Of a DNA stretch of 64,000 bases, positions 24,850 to 35,806 are shown in pieces (within the stretch, counting starts at the first letter, position 1; each line of letters starts with the position of its first letter). Under the pieces are notes generated by a model, which worked only from the letters and a program-made list of their open reading frames with translations, was not told the origin of the DNA and searched no databases. Location of the stretch: the NCBI GenBank assembly GCA_009363875.1, contig CM018690.1, forward strand, positions 710,001 to 774,000. The letters run 5' to 3'. The DNA comes from Mikania micrantha. Taxonomy: Eukaryota; Streptophyta; Magnoliopsida; Asterales; Asteraceae. The position numbers and the translations under genes are program-made.

Positions 24850-25290
24850 GCCATCTTGGTTGTTTACAGAAGGTTCGGCCAACTCTCAGGAAGGTTCGGC
24901 CATGGTGTTAGTACCAGGGTTCGGCTGGTTCAATTTGGTTCGTGAATACATATGCAGGTTCGTTCGTGAAAAATGGTTCGCCGGTGCTGCATGGCGAACC
25001 CTAGGTTCGTCGGATATGGCAGCTTCGTTAGGTTCGATGGTTCGGCCTTCATTGCAAGGTTCGTTGCCAACCGGAGGGTTCGCTGATGGAAAGGCTCGGC
25101 TGGGTTCGTCTAGGGTTTGCTCTCCAGACCAGGGTTCGCTGGTCCTATGCGTGCAAGTGCAGGGTTCGGCCGATGATGGTTCGGGGTAGTTGAGCAATGA
25201 AGGTTCGGTGAACATCTATGGGTTCGTCTGATGTGAATATGGTTCGGCCACCTTATCTCACAAAGGTTCGGCCGAGGTTCAGGTCCACGA
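24850..25290 (-). repeat. CGAACC motif array in B
   Basis: About 20 GGTTCG(G/C/T) motifs on +, that is CGAACC on the sense strand of B. Position and orientation match the array in A. Confidence 0.8.
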
Positions 25291-26495
25291 ACCTGTGCCA
25301 GCCGCATCACCTTCGTTGATCTCATGGGTTTGCGAGGCTTATTCTACCATGTTCCGCATGTGATGACAAATCCTCGGAGGTGGAGTGGTCGCGTGGGTGT
25401 GAACAAAGAACCGGTTTAGGGTTTTTGTAGAACATATGTGTGAGAAACCCTATTTTACTTGATATTCAAGCTTAATTACCTCAAAGATGGCTGGATAAAT
25501 CCCCCGATCAGTTGTACTTTCGTGTAGAGGACTTAAAGATGGTCGTTTAGGCGCAAGAATCACTCGATTTCGTTAAGAATTGAGTGAGATATGAGATTTC
25601 AAAGGTTGAAAATGGTGGGTTTGTGTGGTGGCCAGAAATGGTGAGTAGATAGAGAGAGGAAGTGAATTAAATGAGGTGGTTAGCCTCATTTGAGGCTTTT
25701 ATATCCCGTAGGTATTCGGGTTCGTTTCGGTTGCTCGGTTCGTAGTTTCGTCGCGTATCCGGGACGTTACGCGCGTTTTTCGTAAATAAAATAAAATGAG
25801 TTTATTTTAACGATTCGAATGTTATTTATTTCTATAAATTATTTTAAATATCGTTTAGTTCATTTATTTGTCGAAGTTTCGTTATTTTTTTTTTACGCGC
25901 TTCGTTAAATTGTTCGCGATTTAATAAAATAGTTTAATTTAATTTATTTTATGATGAGTTTCAAAATTGTAAAATAGGAAATATTTTATTTCCTTAAATT
26001 TATGATCGTTCGAATCTTCATTCGTTTTCGTTCCGTCAGATCGCGTCGCTATCGCGCGTATTCGTTCGAATCCTCATTCGAACGAACACGTCGATGGTTT
26101 GGCTTTCTGATTTTTTTTGTTTTCTACTGTTAAGTCATTATTTCAGAACGTTAAACTATCGGAATCATTCGTACAGATCGTCACCTATACGAATAACACG
26201 TCGGTTTAGCATTCTGAAACGACAACCGTTAAGGTTTTGTTTTGTTTATCCTCACATACGTTTACACCAAAATAACATCACATCAAGTATTTCTGTTTCA
26301 ACACTGTGTTGTCTGACATGTTTTCTGACTGTTAAATCCTAAGATTCCAGTCAGATTCAGACAATCGTTTATAGTTTCATGTTAATCAAATGCATCAATA
26401 GTCTAAACATAGTTTCACGAAATGTGTACATGAGTTACTGTACATGTTTACTGTTGCGATCACTGTTCCGGTACGCGTCCGGCACTGGTGTTACA

Positions 26496-26539
26496 TGTGT
26501 AGACGAACCTAAGGATGAGCCGAACCATTGGGGACGAAC
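26496..26539 (+). repeat. Element A: 3' LTR, short segment between B and C
   Basis: 44 bp that match 13588-13630 of the A 5' LTR (ACGAACCTAAGGATGAGCC). They begin with the B target duplication and end with the C target duplication CGAAC. Confidence 0.92.
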
Positions 26540-29297
26540 TGTGACAATCCGGCAATTCGCGGTTAACTCCGTTAACCAAAAATTATCGAAAATGACACGA
26601 AATCATACAGTATCAAATTAAAAGGATTTGAATTAAACAAAATCAGTTCTAATATGCTTAAAATGCAAAGATTAAACTTGTTAAGGATTATAAACAACTA
26701 TTTTGACTTTTACAAGTCAAAATTCGATTATAATCAAAGTAAAAATCGAAATTTGATCCTAACACAAGTTTTAGACGAATTAAATCAGTTATAACTGTCA
26801 CATTGATGATTACCATCATCAATTCAGAGTTTATTACGAGCATTATGGTCGAATTAAACCGAAAACAATACTAAAAGTCGAAACCGTCAATGACAATCAT
26901 AGTACACCTATGATTCGACTTTAATATTCCGAATTGGGCATTCATACTCATCAGTCGGCACTATTAGGTTCTTCTACACTCAACAATTCGGTCTAAAGAG
27001 TTATGAACAGAAGAGTTCGAGTGGAGCTTAGCCGAATTTCAACTTCTAATCGAACTACATCGAATCATCATCAAAAGAGGTAAAAATCTACTCATATACA
27101 ACCTAAACCTGCCGATATAGAGTAACCCCATGTTAATTTTTACTGAAAACATCGAATTGTATGAACTCTAATTCTAGGGTTCATCACGAAGAATGAATTG
27201 GGGGTCTTCGTTCAAACGAACTAAATAATCGAATCAAAGGTAACAGAGAGTTTCGGAACTCTCTGTTTAATGAAAATACTTTATCAATTTCATCAAACAA
27301 CAACAAACATTATGATTTCTATTTCTAGGGTTTCTAATCAAAAACGAATTGGGGGTTTTCATGAAAATGAAGTTAAAAATCAAATTAAATGCTACCTGTA
27401 GCTTCAGAAGATTTCGATTAAGGTTAGTCCTAAATCAATTTCGAGTGTTAACATCGAATTAATGGATTTTGAATTCTAGGGTTCTTGAGTTCAAACGTAT
27501 TGGGGATTTTGAATTTATAGAACTTGATATGCGAATTAAATCTTTCTGAGAATGTCGAAATTCATTTTTGAATGATAACCCCATATCAATTTCATGTAAC
27601 AACGATGAATTAAAGGATTACGAGTTCTAGGGCTTTTCGGTTAAAAAGATTTAGGGTTTTTGATGAAAACGAACATAAAAATCAAATTGATTTATTTAGA
27701 TAGTTTCGAAATACCTAGGTTAAGGAAAACCCTATGAATTTGCTGCTTAAAATCCATGAATTTAAACAATTTCGAATGGGGATTGGGGTATACACGTTCG
27801 AAACTATGATTATCTCAAATTGGAACGGTTTGTTGATTGTCAATCAAATTAAAAGCATTTCTTAACTCGATTTAACATGTGGGAACAAAGCCCTAAGGTT
27901 TCATGTTCGAAGGTGGTCGAATTGGGGCCCAATTGGGAGTGCATCGCTTCGGTTATGAATAATCAAGGAGTTGGGCTGATTTGGGCTTAAGAAAATTAAG
28001 AACCAAGATTCAGTAATGAAATCTGAACCAGATGAACTGGTTTGGGCTTAGGCATGGTGTTCGGGAGGTCACAGGTTCGAACCTGTGCCTCACTGTTTTT
28101 TTTAGATTTAAACCAATTTCTAGTATTTTGTTCATAACTCTTTCGTTCTAACTCCGTTTCGACCCGTTCGAATTGCGTTGGAACCAGAATTTCATTCCGA
28201 ACCAAATAAAATAATAAAATTCATATTTTAGACCGAAAACATAATCGCGAATGATTAAGCTTATTTAAATAAAATCATAAACGATTACATGATTTTATTT
28301 AAACGATTCTAAAGTCATGCGTACTTATATATGCACATTTCTAACACTCTAACATACGTGTGTTGACACGTATGTGATTTCAAACATAAAACGACATTCC
28401 TAATAACACAACGTTATTGTTAAAACACAGATTCTTCGTAGAGCATTATCCACGCGACTTCACGTGTGTTTGATCATTCTACCGCATTCAAAGGTGCGTA
28501 CACGGCCCCTTTCTTATTTTAACTGTTTTGGGGGAGAAAACATGTGCAACAAACACTTTTAGATACATATCACTTGCATGAGTTAGCTGTTTACTATAAG
28601 TGCAAACATAGCATTACAAAGCCTTACATTTCGAACCGTTTAGTTTGCCGTAGTGCAAAGCGTGGTAGTTGAAGATAGATCTATTGGGTTTGACAAACCT
28701 CACTTGGTAGATGGGATCTACGCAAGTGTTTAACTGACCAAACACACATTACTATTGTTTATGCTAGACAATAGTGGCAAGGCAAAACATGCAACAGCAT
28801 GCTACAGTCAGCTTCGGTGTCGACCACTTATGTAAATAGTACAATGACTAGCTATCATGACTATGCAATGTGTGATTATGTGATCTGCAAACATTTCTTA
28901 CAAACAGCTTGTTCAAACATTTGGTTCAAACATTTGTGATTATCCATACAAACCTGTGTATGCACCAACCTTTGTGTTGACTTGATTTACATGTTTTCTC
29001 AGGACACTAAGGCACAAGCAAGGACAAGCAGAGACTAGGACGTTGAGTCTCATGCATACAGTTTACTTTAGTTGTTGATTTAAAACATTGAACATTGTAT
29101 TTATGGTTTTGCAATATTTACTTTCTATTATTAGTTTTCAAACGCTTCCGCAAATGTTAAACTTTGATTTTACAAATTAAGACCAAAGTATGTTTGAAAA
29201 TCATATAGAGGTCTTCGTTATGTCTAATGATCTGAGATCCTGGTTTGTCACGTCCCAAACGGTATGTTTCCGTTAGTTGAAAATTGGGGGTGTGACA
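26540..29297 (+). repeat. Element C: 5' LTR (2758 bp)
   Basis: Starts TGTGACAATCCGGCAATTC and ends TGAAAATTGGGGGTGTGACA. Contents in order: a GAG|GTAAAAATC donor-like site near 27080; an 18-bp palindrome with GGTTCGAAC and a T-run (28070-28103); a TATA (CTTATATATGC, near 28325); an AAG|GTGCGT donor (28494) with GCCCC/GGGGG pairing (28505-28534); a CACCAACC...GTGTTGAC block; and a TTCTCAG|G acceptor (29002). Confidence 0.93.
28494..29002 (+). other. Predicted leader intron in C 5' LTR
   Basis: AAG|GTGCGT is about 165 nt after a TATA box; TTTTCTCAG|GACAC closes it. It is 509 nt long, and exactly 509 nt in the 3' LTR copy (48842-49350). Confidence 0.5.
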
Positions 29298-29300
29298 GAT

Positions 29301-29313
29301 TGGTATCAGAGCC
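29301..29313 (+). other. Element C: primer-binding site
   Basis: TGGTATCAGAGCC, three bases after the LTR end, as in A and D (initiator tRNA-Met). Confidence 0.95.
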
Positions 29314-29432
29314 CTTTGGTTATAGCGAACTAGGTTTGCATTGGTAGACTTAGACTATAACTGTTAGACATTAGACACATTTGCTTACATAGTAGTTTGT
29401 ATAGCTTCTACATATGATATTATGTAGCAGAC

Positions 29433-29768
29433 ATGACATCACCATCCACACTTACTCGTAATGAGGAACAACAAGTCGTATCATCTCCAGCATCCAAGAA
29501 GAGGCGACCTGAGCCGATGGATGACACAATTCACTACGATGAGGAGATACACAAACGACCGAGGGAGAATGGCCGGTATTGGCATTGGTTCCCTGATCTC
29601 ATTCACAGTTGGGTGCGTGAGAAGCAAGTACTTCCGCCATCTACTCGTGACACTACTACTAGTAATTGGACATTACCTACTCTGAGATACCCACCAGAGC
29701 AAACATTTGCAGCTTTTGTTGCACGTGTGAATCGGGAGATTCACAACATGCGAGAGGCATCTGGATAG
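29433..29768 (+). CDS. Element C: extra ORF upstream of gag (111 aa)
   Basis: ATG 29433 opens a 111-codon sense frame between primer site and gag. Residues near 20-28 (SKKRRPEP) resemble a basic nuclear signal. Residues from about 47 (RYWHWFPDLIHSWVRE, then LPPSTRDTTT, then PEQTFAAFVARVNREI) line up with residues 49-112 of the D extra ORF (RYWGWLPAIIQSW..., DTTPGHRLPP, EQAFAAHVA). A TAG at 29766 ends it. The same frame runs on into a 13-codon tandem repeat, so the stop is probably secondary. I recognise no known family; the function is unknown. Confidence 0.65.
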   Translation: MTSPSTLTRNEEQQVVSSPASKKRRPEPMDDTIHYDEEIHKRPRENGRYWHWFPDLIHSWVREKQVLPPSTRDTTTSNWTLPTLRYPPEQTFAAFVARVNREIHNMREASG

Positions 29769-29784
29769 ATCACTAGATTACTAG

Positions 29785-30060
29785 AGGGATGAAATAGGTT
29801 CTATGATTCACAAAAACAAGTCAAGGGAACCAGTCAGGAGATGAAATAGGCTCTGTGACTCACTAAAACAAGTCAAGGGATGAAATAGGCTCAGTGACTC
29901 ACTAAAACTAGTCAAGGGATGAAATATGCACTATGACTCAATAAAACAAGCCAAGGGAGGAAATAGATCCTATGGCTCACTCGAACAAGTCAGGGGATGA
30001 AATAGGCCCTATGGCTCACTCAACGAGTTAGCGGATAAAATAAACTTAATGACTCAAACA
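29785..30060 (+). repeat. 39-bp tandem repeat (13 codons) in C
   Basis: Six to seven units start near 29787, 29839, 29879, 29918, 29957, 29996 and 30033. The period is 39-40 bp after the first unit, which carries about 12 extra bases. In the frame of the extra ORF each unit reads like GMK-x-AL-x-LTKTSQ, where the x codons are TAG, TGA or TGG. Most of the stops look like decayed CAG or CGA codons. Confidence 0.75.
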
Positions 30061-31160
30061 AAACCATTCCTTAGCTCGGGACTATATCTACTAGTTCCAC
30101 TAAACTTCTAATTTTGACAAACGATCCATCACTCTTTACAACACTGACAGCGGTTAACAAGGTTGTGGTTTCAGCCTTGATAAGAAAACATCAGTTTTCT
30201 TTCTAACTCCTCGACAACATTCTTGTAGCTCTTTGTACTTCCACATGTACGGTTTACAAGGACCACATTCTGAACTCATCAACTGTAAGATGAGAATTCA
30301 AACCTAAAGCCTTGTCACACTTGAAGTGCCACAAAACGGACACTGTCACTCGAGTTAAGAAGAACTAGAGTGATCGTGTGGGAAAGATTTCCGTTACCGG
30401 TGCATACGTAAAGGCAAATTACATTATTTGAAAACCTTGGTGACCTCTATTGTGAGTTAACTATCAACTTGGGAACTTATGAGAGATACATCGACTGCAA
30501 GGTGGTCGACTCCAAACAGCTACACTAACACCCACACAATGAGTGTCTCGACATCAGGCTACATAAGTAAAACACACTTAAGCCGAATAACTATTCTTGA
30601 AGAATCTACACTAGACCCTATAGTAGCATTCAACTCGAGTAACTATCCCTAAGTATTTCTTCGATAGGCTATCCAATTATACATCATGTGACTATTGTCT
30701 GAATCTTGATGTTATGAATAAACTCTGAATCCCACAAAACCAAATAGCTCAAGGTAGGAGGAACTAGAATTCTTATGTAAGGTAAATTGACGATCATGGT
30801 GCGCAACGTAATCGTGAATTTACAAGTACGCATGAATTCTGGCAAATTCTATTGTGAGCCTATTTTTTGAAACGCATACATAAAATATCCGCCTATCCTT
30901 CATTCTGGTGGTTATAACGAATTCGGTTAACATATCGAGATTCCAACATAACATTCATCAGATTTCCAGCTGTAGTTCTGGTTACTATGTGTTCATAAAA
31001 CCTCACGGTGCGACTTTGCACTTCACCTGGTTAACTTCATGTGTATGTCAAAACACCTACTTGTGAGCATTTGTAAAGAGTCCCTAGCAAGCAAAGAACG
31101 AAGTCTGATTTCATGTGTCTACCGAGTAGAGTTCTCAATGATCATAACAATAAGAAACAC
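30061..31160 (+). mobile_element. Element C: internal region without recognisable gag
   Basis: About 1.1 kb where capsid coding would be expected. I see no capsid motif (no ALTWWN-like segment) and no long frame. It is either heavily decayed or replaced sequence. Confidence 0.5.
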
Positions 31161-31164
31161 CCAA

Positions 31165-32071
31165 AGGATGCTACGGATGCAAAAAGCCAGGGCATTTCAA
31201 TTGATAGGCGCTGGTAGTAACGACAAAAGGAACGAAAACAATGGTCTGAGGGGACAGGCCTTCATGATCAAAAGAAGTACAGAGAAAAGCTTGGCCTCAC
31301 TTCAAGTACATGTGTGATAAACAAATGATATGATCTGTGTTGTTGGATAATGGAACATAAAAAAGATTTAGATCTAATGAATTTAGTGGAATATTTGCCA
31401 TAATCTTAACACCATTAGGGGTTGAATACACTATAGAACTAGCTGATGGCAAGTTAATCACAGTAGAACATATTTTTGAAGGCTGTGTCCTAGAATTGAT
31501 GGGTCAAACATTGGAAATTGATCTTATGCCTATCACTTTTGGCAGTTTTGATGTAGTCATTGGCATGGACTGGTTGTCCAAACACCAGGCTGAAATAGTA
31601 TGCCATGAAAAGATCGTTCATATACCTCTTTCACACGAAGAGACACTGTATGTACAAGGTGAGAAGAGCAGTACGCCACCGCGTCTCATATCTTGTATGA
31701 AGGCACACAAATGTCTGCGTAAAGGTCATACAGCAGTTTTAGCACTTATAACTAAGAAGCTGGTAGCTGAGAAGAAGATCGAAGACATCCCAGTGGTTTG
31801 TGAATTCCCTGAAGTATTTCCAGAAGACTTATGGGGATTACCACCTATCAGACGGGTGGAATTTCGAATCGACCATACACTAGACGCAACACCGATAGCT
31901 AGGGCGTCTTATCGACTTGCACTGTCGGAGATGCAAGAGTTATCTACACAACTGCAAGAGTTGTTGGATAAGGGCTTTATACGACCTAGTTTTTCGCCAT
32001 GGGGAGCACCAGTCTTATTTGTTAAGAAAAAGGACGGGACTTTCCGTATGTATCGATTACCGGGAACTTAA
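31165..32071 (+). pseudogene. Element C: nucleocapsid-protease-RT start remnant
   Basis: A zinc-knuckle start (CYGCKKPGHFN, from 31169) runs into stops, and a GQAFMI segment follows. The protease active site reads Asp-Asn-Gly (31346-31354) where A and D have Asp-Thr-Gly. From about 31420 the frame is good (IELADGK, then IGMDWLS). RT begins with [35 protein letters not shown] and [10 protein letters not shown] 2-nt loss near 32050 breaks it at the CIDYRELN motif. Protease and RT would be inactive. Confidence 0.8.
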
Positions 32072-34490
32072 CAAGGTTACCATCAAAAATCGGTATCCGT
32101 TACCTAGAATTGACGATCCGTTTGATCAGTTGCAAGGTTCGAGTTACTATTCGAAGATTGATCTCAGATCGGGTTACCATCAACTAAGAGTCTAAGAGGA
32201 AGATATTCCAAAGACAGCATTCAGAACGCGTTATGGCCATTATGAGTTCTTGGTCATGCCATTTGGGTTGACGAACGCTCCAGCAGTATTCATGGATCTC
32301 ATGAATCGAGTCTGCAAACCTTATCTTGATAAGTTTGTCATTGTTTTCATTGATGACATTCTCATCTATTCTCAGACTGAGGAGGAGCATGCTGAACATC
32401 TTCGATTGCTGTTGGAATTACTGAAACAAGAACAATTGTACGCTAAGTTCTCGAAATGTGACTTCTGGATGCGAGAAGTACAATTCTTGGGTCATATAGT
32501 CAACCACTTACTGCTGTTACTCACAAAGGGACGAAGTATGATTGGACGGATAAACAGGAAGTTGCATTCCAGCTATTGAAACAGAAACTCTGCAGTGCAC
32601 CGATTTTGTCCTTACCGGAAGGAACAGAAGACTTTGTGGTGTATTATGATGCATCTGCCCAGGGTTTGGGATGTGTGTTGATGCAACGTGATAAAGTGAT
32701 TGCTTACGCTTCACGACAACTGCGACCACACAAAAATAATTACACTACTCATGACTGAGAGTTAGGAGCAGTAGTATTTGCTTTAAAGATTTGGAGGCAC
32801 TATTTAAATGGAACCAGGTGTACCATTTACACTGATCATAAGAGTTTGCAACATATCTTTGATCAGAAGGAGTTCAATATTAGACAGCGAAGGCAAGTCG
32901 AGTTGTTGAACGACTATGAATGCGCAATCAAGTACCATCCGGGAAAAACTAATGTGGTAGAGGATGCTCTAAGCAGAAAAGACACAACATCAACAAGACG
33001 GGTTCGCGCACTTATGATGACGATACATACTGACTTACCTGACAAGGTACGAAGTGCTCAGCTTAAAGCCATAGAAAAGGATAACTTGGAACATGAATCT
33101 TTACGAGTAAAGGAGGAACAATTAGATGTTAAGCCTGATGGAACTCGTTGTTTCATTAATCGGCTTTGGATACCTTTGTATGGTGGTTTAAGGGAACTCG
33201 TGATGGATGAAGCGCACAAGTCCAGATATTCAATCCATTCGGGATCAGACAAAATGTATCATGACTTAAAGGCACTGTATTGGTGGCCTCACATGATAGC
33301 CGACATTGCTAAGTACGTTAGCAAATGTTTGATTTGCTCTAAAGTCAAAGTTGAATATTAAAAGCCATCTGGTTTACTGCAACAACCGGAAATACCGATG
33401 TGGAAATGGGAACATATTTTGATGGATTTCATTACTAAGTTACCCCGTACACCCAGTGGTAGTGATACGATATGGGTAATCGTTGATCGGTTAACGAAAT
33501 CTGCACATTTCTCAGTAATTAAAGAAACTGACAAAATGGAGAAACTAACTCGTATTTACATCAAGGAAGTGGTAGCGCGACATGGCGTGCCAATCTCTAT
33601 CATATCAGATCAGGATGCCCGATTCACTTCAAACTTTTGGAAATCACTCCATAAGTCTTTGGGAACTCGTTTAGATATGAGTACTGCTTTTCATCCGCAA
33701 ACAAACGGTCAGAGTGAATGTACAATCCAAAAATTTGAGGACATGTTACGAGTTTGTGTCATTGATTTTGGTGATAGCTGGGAAAACCACTTACCGTTAG
33801 TGGAATTCTCGTACAACAATGCTTATCATACAAGTATTCAAGCAGCACCGTTTGAAGCTTTGTATGGTCGCAAATGTTGTTCACCGGTTTGGTGGGCTGA
33901 AATTGATGACAGTCAGATAATAGGTCCGGAACTAGTACATGAAACGACAGAAAAGATAGTTCAAATCAGGAACCGTATAGTTGTGGCTCGGGATCAACAG
34001 AAGAGTTACGCTGACAAACGTCGCAAGCCATTGGAATTTCAAGTAGGAGATCGAGTTCTTCTAAAGGTATCACCTTGGAAAGGTGTGATACGATTCGGCA
34101 AGAGCGGGAAGCTTAGCCCACGTTAGGTAGGACCTTTTGAGATCCTGAAAAGGATTGGTCCGGTAGCGTATCAACTCAAATTACCGGATGAACTCAGTGG
34201 AGTTCATGATGTGTTTCACGTTTCAAAGTTGAAGAAATGTCTTTCTGATGAGACATTGGTAGTGCCACTTGAAGAAATACAAGTGGACGAACAGTTACGG
34301 TTCATTGAAGAACCAGTTGAAATCATGGACCAAGAGGTCAAACAACTCAAACAAAGCAAGATTCCGATAGTCAAAGTCCGGTGGAATTCACGACGTGGAC
34401 CTGAATTCACATGGGAAAGGGAAGATCAAATGAATGAAGAAGTATCCTCATCTGTTCAAAACAACAACTGTAAACACTGCGAATACACGT
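32050..34490 (+). pseudogene. Element C: RT-RNaseH-integrase-chromodomain remnant
   Basis: RT resumes in another frame ([19 protein letters not shown]), has a TAA for CAA at 32193, and keeps the FIDD box near 32348. About 60 codons between GHIVN and the [13 protein letters not shown] region are missing at about 32505. RNase H has a TGA at 32757. Integrase has a TAA at 33359 just after its zinc finger; the core ([31 protein letters not shown]) is otherwise present. A TAG at 34124 interrupts the GPF region, and a frameshift near 34430 destroys the tail after TWEREDQM. At least five stops, two frameshifts and one deletion contrast with nearly identical LTRs. Confidence 0.88.
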
Positions 34491-34491
34491 T

Positions 34492-34530
34492 AAATTTCGG
34501 GACGAAATTTCCTTCAACAAGGGGATGATC
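34492..34530 (+). promoter_or_regulatory. Element C: first inverted repeat and polypurine tract
   Basis: AAATTTCG-GGA-CGAAATTT (34492-34510), then AACAAGGGGATGA and TCTGACA. It looks like the pre-LTR boundary but is followed by about 500 bp of other sequence rather than the LTR. A second copy at 46850 precedes the real 3' LTR. Confidence 0.75.
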
Positions 34531-34712
34531 TGACATTTCACACTTCAACACTTCAGATTTCAAACTGTAAGCACAAATTCTTTTATACAATTGGTTTTGT
34601 TACAAACATTTGTGCTGAACACAAACATTGTATGAATTCAAACACTTTCAAGCATGATTAAGTTGCGATCGATATGCTACATTTTATGTGCTACATTTTA
34701 TGTGTTACATTA
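34531..34712 (+). mobile_element. Element C: non-coding 3' region, left part
   Basis: ACA/TTT-rich sequence between the two polypurine tracts. It ends in CATTA (34708-34712), the target duplication of D. No gene seen. Confidence 0.7.
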
Positions 34713-35064
34713 TGTCACACCCCCAAATTCCCACTTGTGGCAAATGTCCACGTGGATGTGACGTGTCCAGAATCACAGCTCAAGGTCATATAGAACACCT
34801 CTATATGCGTTTACAAATCCAGTGTTTGACACATACACAGAATAAAATAGTTTGCAGCGGAATAAAAGTTATCATAATATATTGCAGCGGAAATCAAATG
34901 TTTGACATGTGCAGCGGAAATAATTAATTGTTGACATAACATTGTTTAATACATAAACCAAACAAAATAGTTTTCAAAAGTTAAGCAAAAACAGGAATGC
35001 ATGATGACCCTAATGCTCGTTCCCCTATGGTGCATCTCTGAATGTCCATCAACTCCTCAGTTAC

Positions 35065-35535
35065 CTGAGAATACAAGTTAGAAAAGTGTCAACACAATGG
35101 TTGGTGAGTTCACAGGTTTTGATATACATATAGTAGTGGAAAGTGTGTCATGCTGTTTATCAATGTTAGTACCGAGCCCTAGGCCCAAAGTGTCAGTGCG
35201 TCACTACCGAACTAGACTTGTTTGCTCTTGCCTCCGCTATGCCTCGTATACATAGCAAGTTAGGTCAGAATTTGCACGGGTTATGACACTCAGTCAACAT
35301 GGTGCCCCGTGGGGTTAGTCATTCCCTAATGGATCCATCCAAACCTACCACGTTGTTCGTACATTAACGGTAAGACTTTGTGAGGGCTTGTAACGAGTTC
35401 AACACTTAATGTTTGTCCAATAAACCAGCATACACAATAGTGTTTGTACAGTAATAATGTTTGACTCGATGCAACTAGTATTCTCCCCCTATTTAAAAGC
35501 ATTTGAAAAAGAGTAAAGAGGGGCCGTAAACTCAC
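35065..35535 (-). other. Predicted leader intron in D 3' LTR
   Basis: CTAAG|GTGAGTTTAC, then GCCCCTCTTT pairing with AAATAGGGGG. CTCACCAACCATTGTGTTGAC and TATTCTCAG|GTAAC close it (471 nt). Confidence 0.5.
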
Positions 35536-35748
35536 CTTAGTGATGAAGTAGTGTGTAAGCGTAAGCTCCTGAACGTCAAGTAGCACGTCTCGGTCACCGG
35601 AAACCTATATCGTATACCGTACGTGAGTTCGTGTAAGTGACCGTGCTAGTGTTCGTGTCAGTACTCATGTTTGTGTCCAACAACCCTTGGTTGTTCATGT
35701 TTGCCCATGTCGGTCCACGATGACCGTGTTTGCTCGTGTTGGTCCACA

Positions 35749-35806
35749 TTGACCATGTTTGACCATGTTTGACCGAAGTTGACCGTGTTTGACCAAGGTG
35801 GACCGT
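35749..35806 (-). promoter_or_regulatory. Helically phased TTGACC (W-box-like) array
   Basis: GACC recurs on + at 35751, 35761, 35771, 35781, 35791 and 35801, exactly 10 bp apart, five times as TTGACC. TTGAC(C/T) is the core bound by plant WRKY factors. The array lies about 220-270 bp upstream of the predicted donor. The same array stands in the 5' LTR near 44583-44640 and in G near 59000-59085. Confidence 0.6.

Larger units (their letters stand above)
22366..26495 (-). mobile_element. B: solo gamma LTR (4130 bp)
   Basis: A full LTR on the minus strand, from TGTAACACCAGTGCCGG (start at 26495) to CGGGGCGTGACA (end at 22366), with TSD TGTGT on both sides and no internal region. It is the product of LTR-LTR recombination. 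Sense-strand order: a TGACGAT dyad near 26168-26194; a TATA (ATATAAAAGC, near 25705) with a CT-rich tract; a GAG|GTAATT donor at 25479; a CGAACC array (25290-24850); an AAG|GTGAGTT donor at 24111 with a GTCCC/GGGAC pairing; tandem repeats (23690-23100); one TATATATA unit (22868); and an acceptor at 22729. Confidence 0.92.

Noticed and set aside
28060..28110. Complete tRNA gene
   Set aside because: Only a T-arm-like palindrome is present; there is no acceptor, D or anticodon arm upstream, and the loop length is wrong.
30061..31160. A captured host gene inside element C
   Set aside because: No frame above about 60 codons and no motif. Decayed element sequence is the simpler reading.
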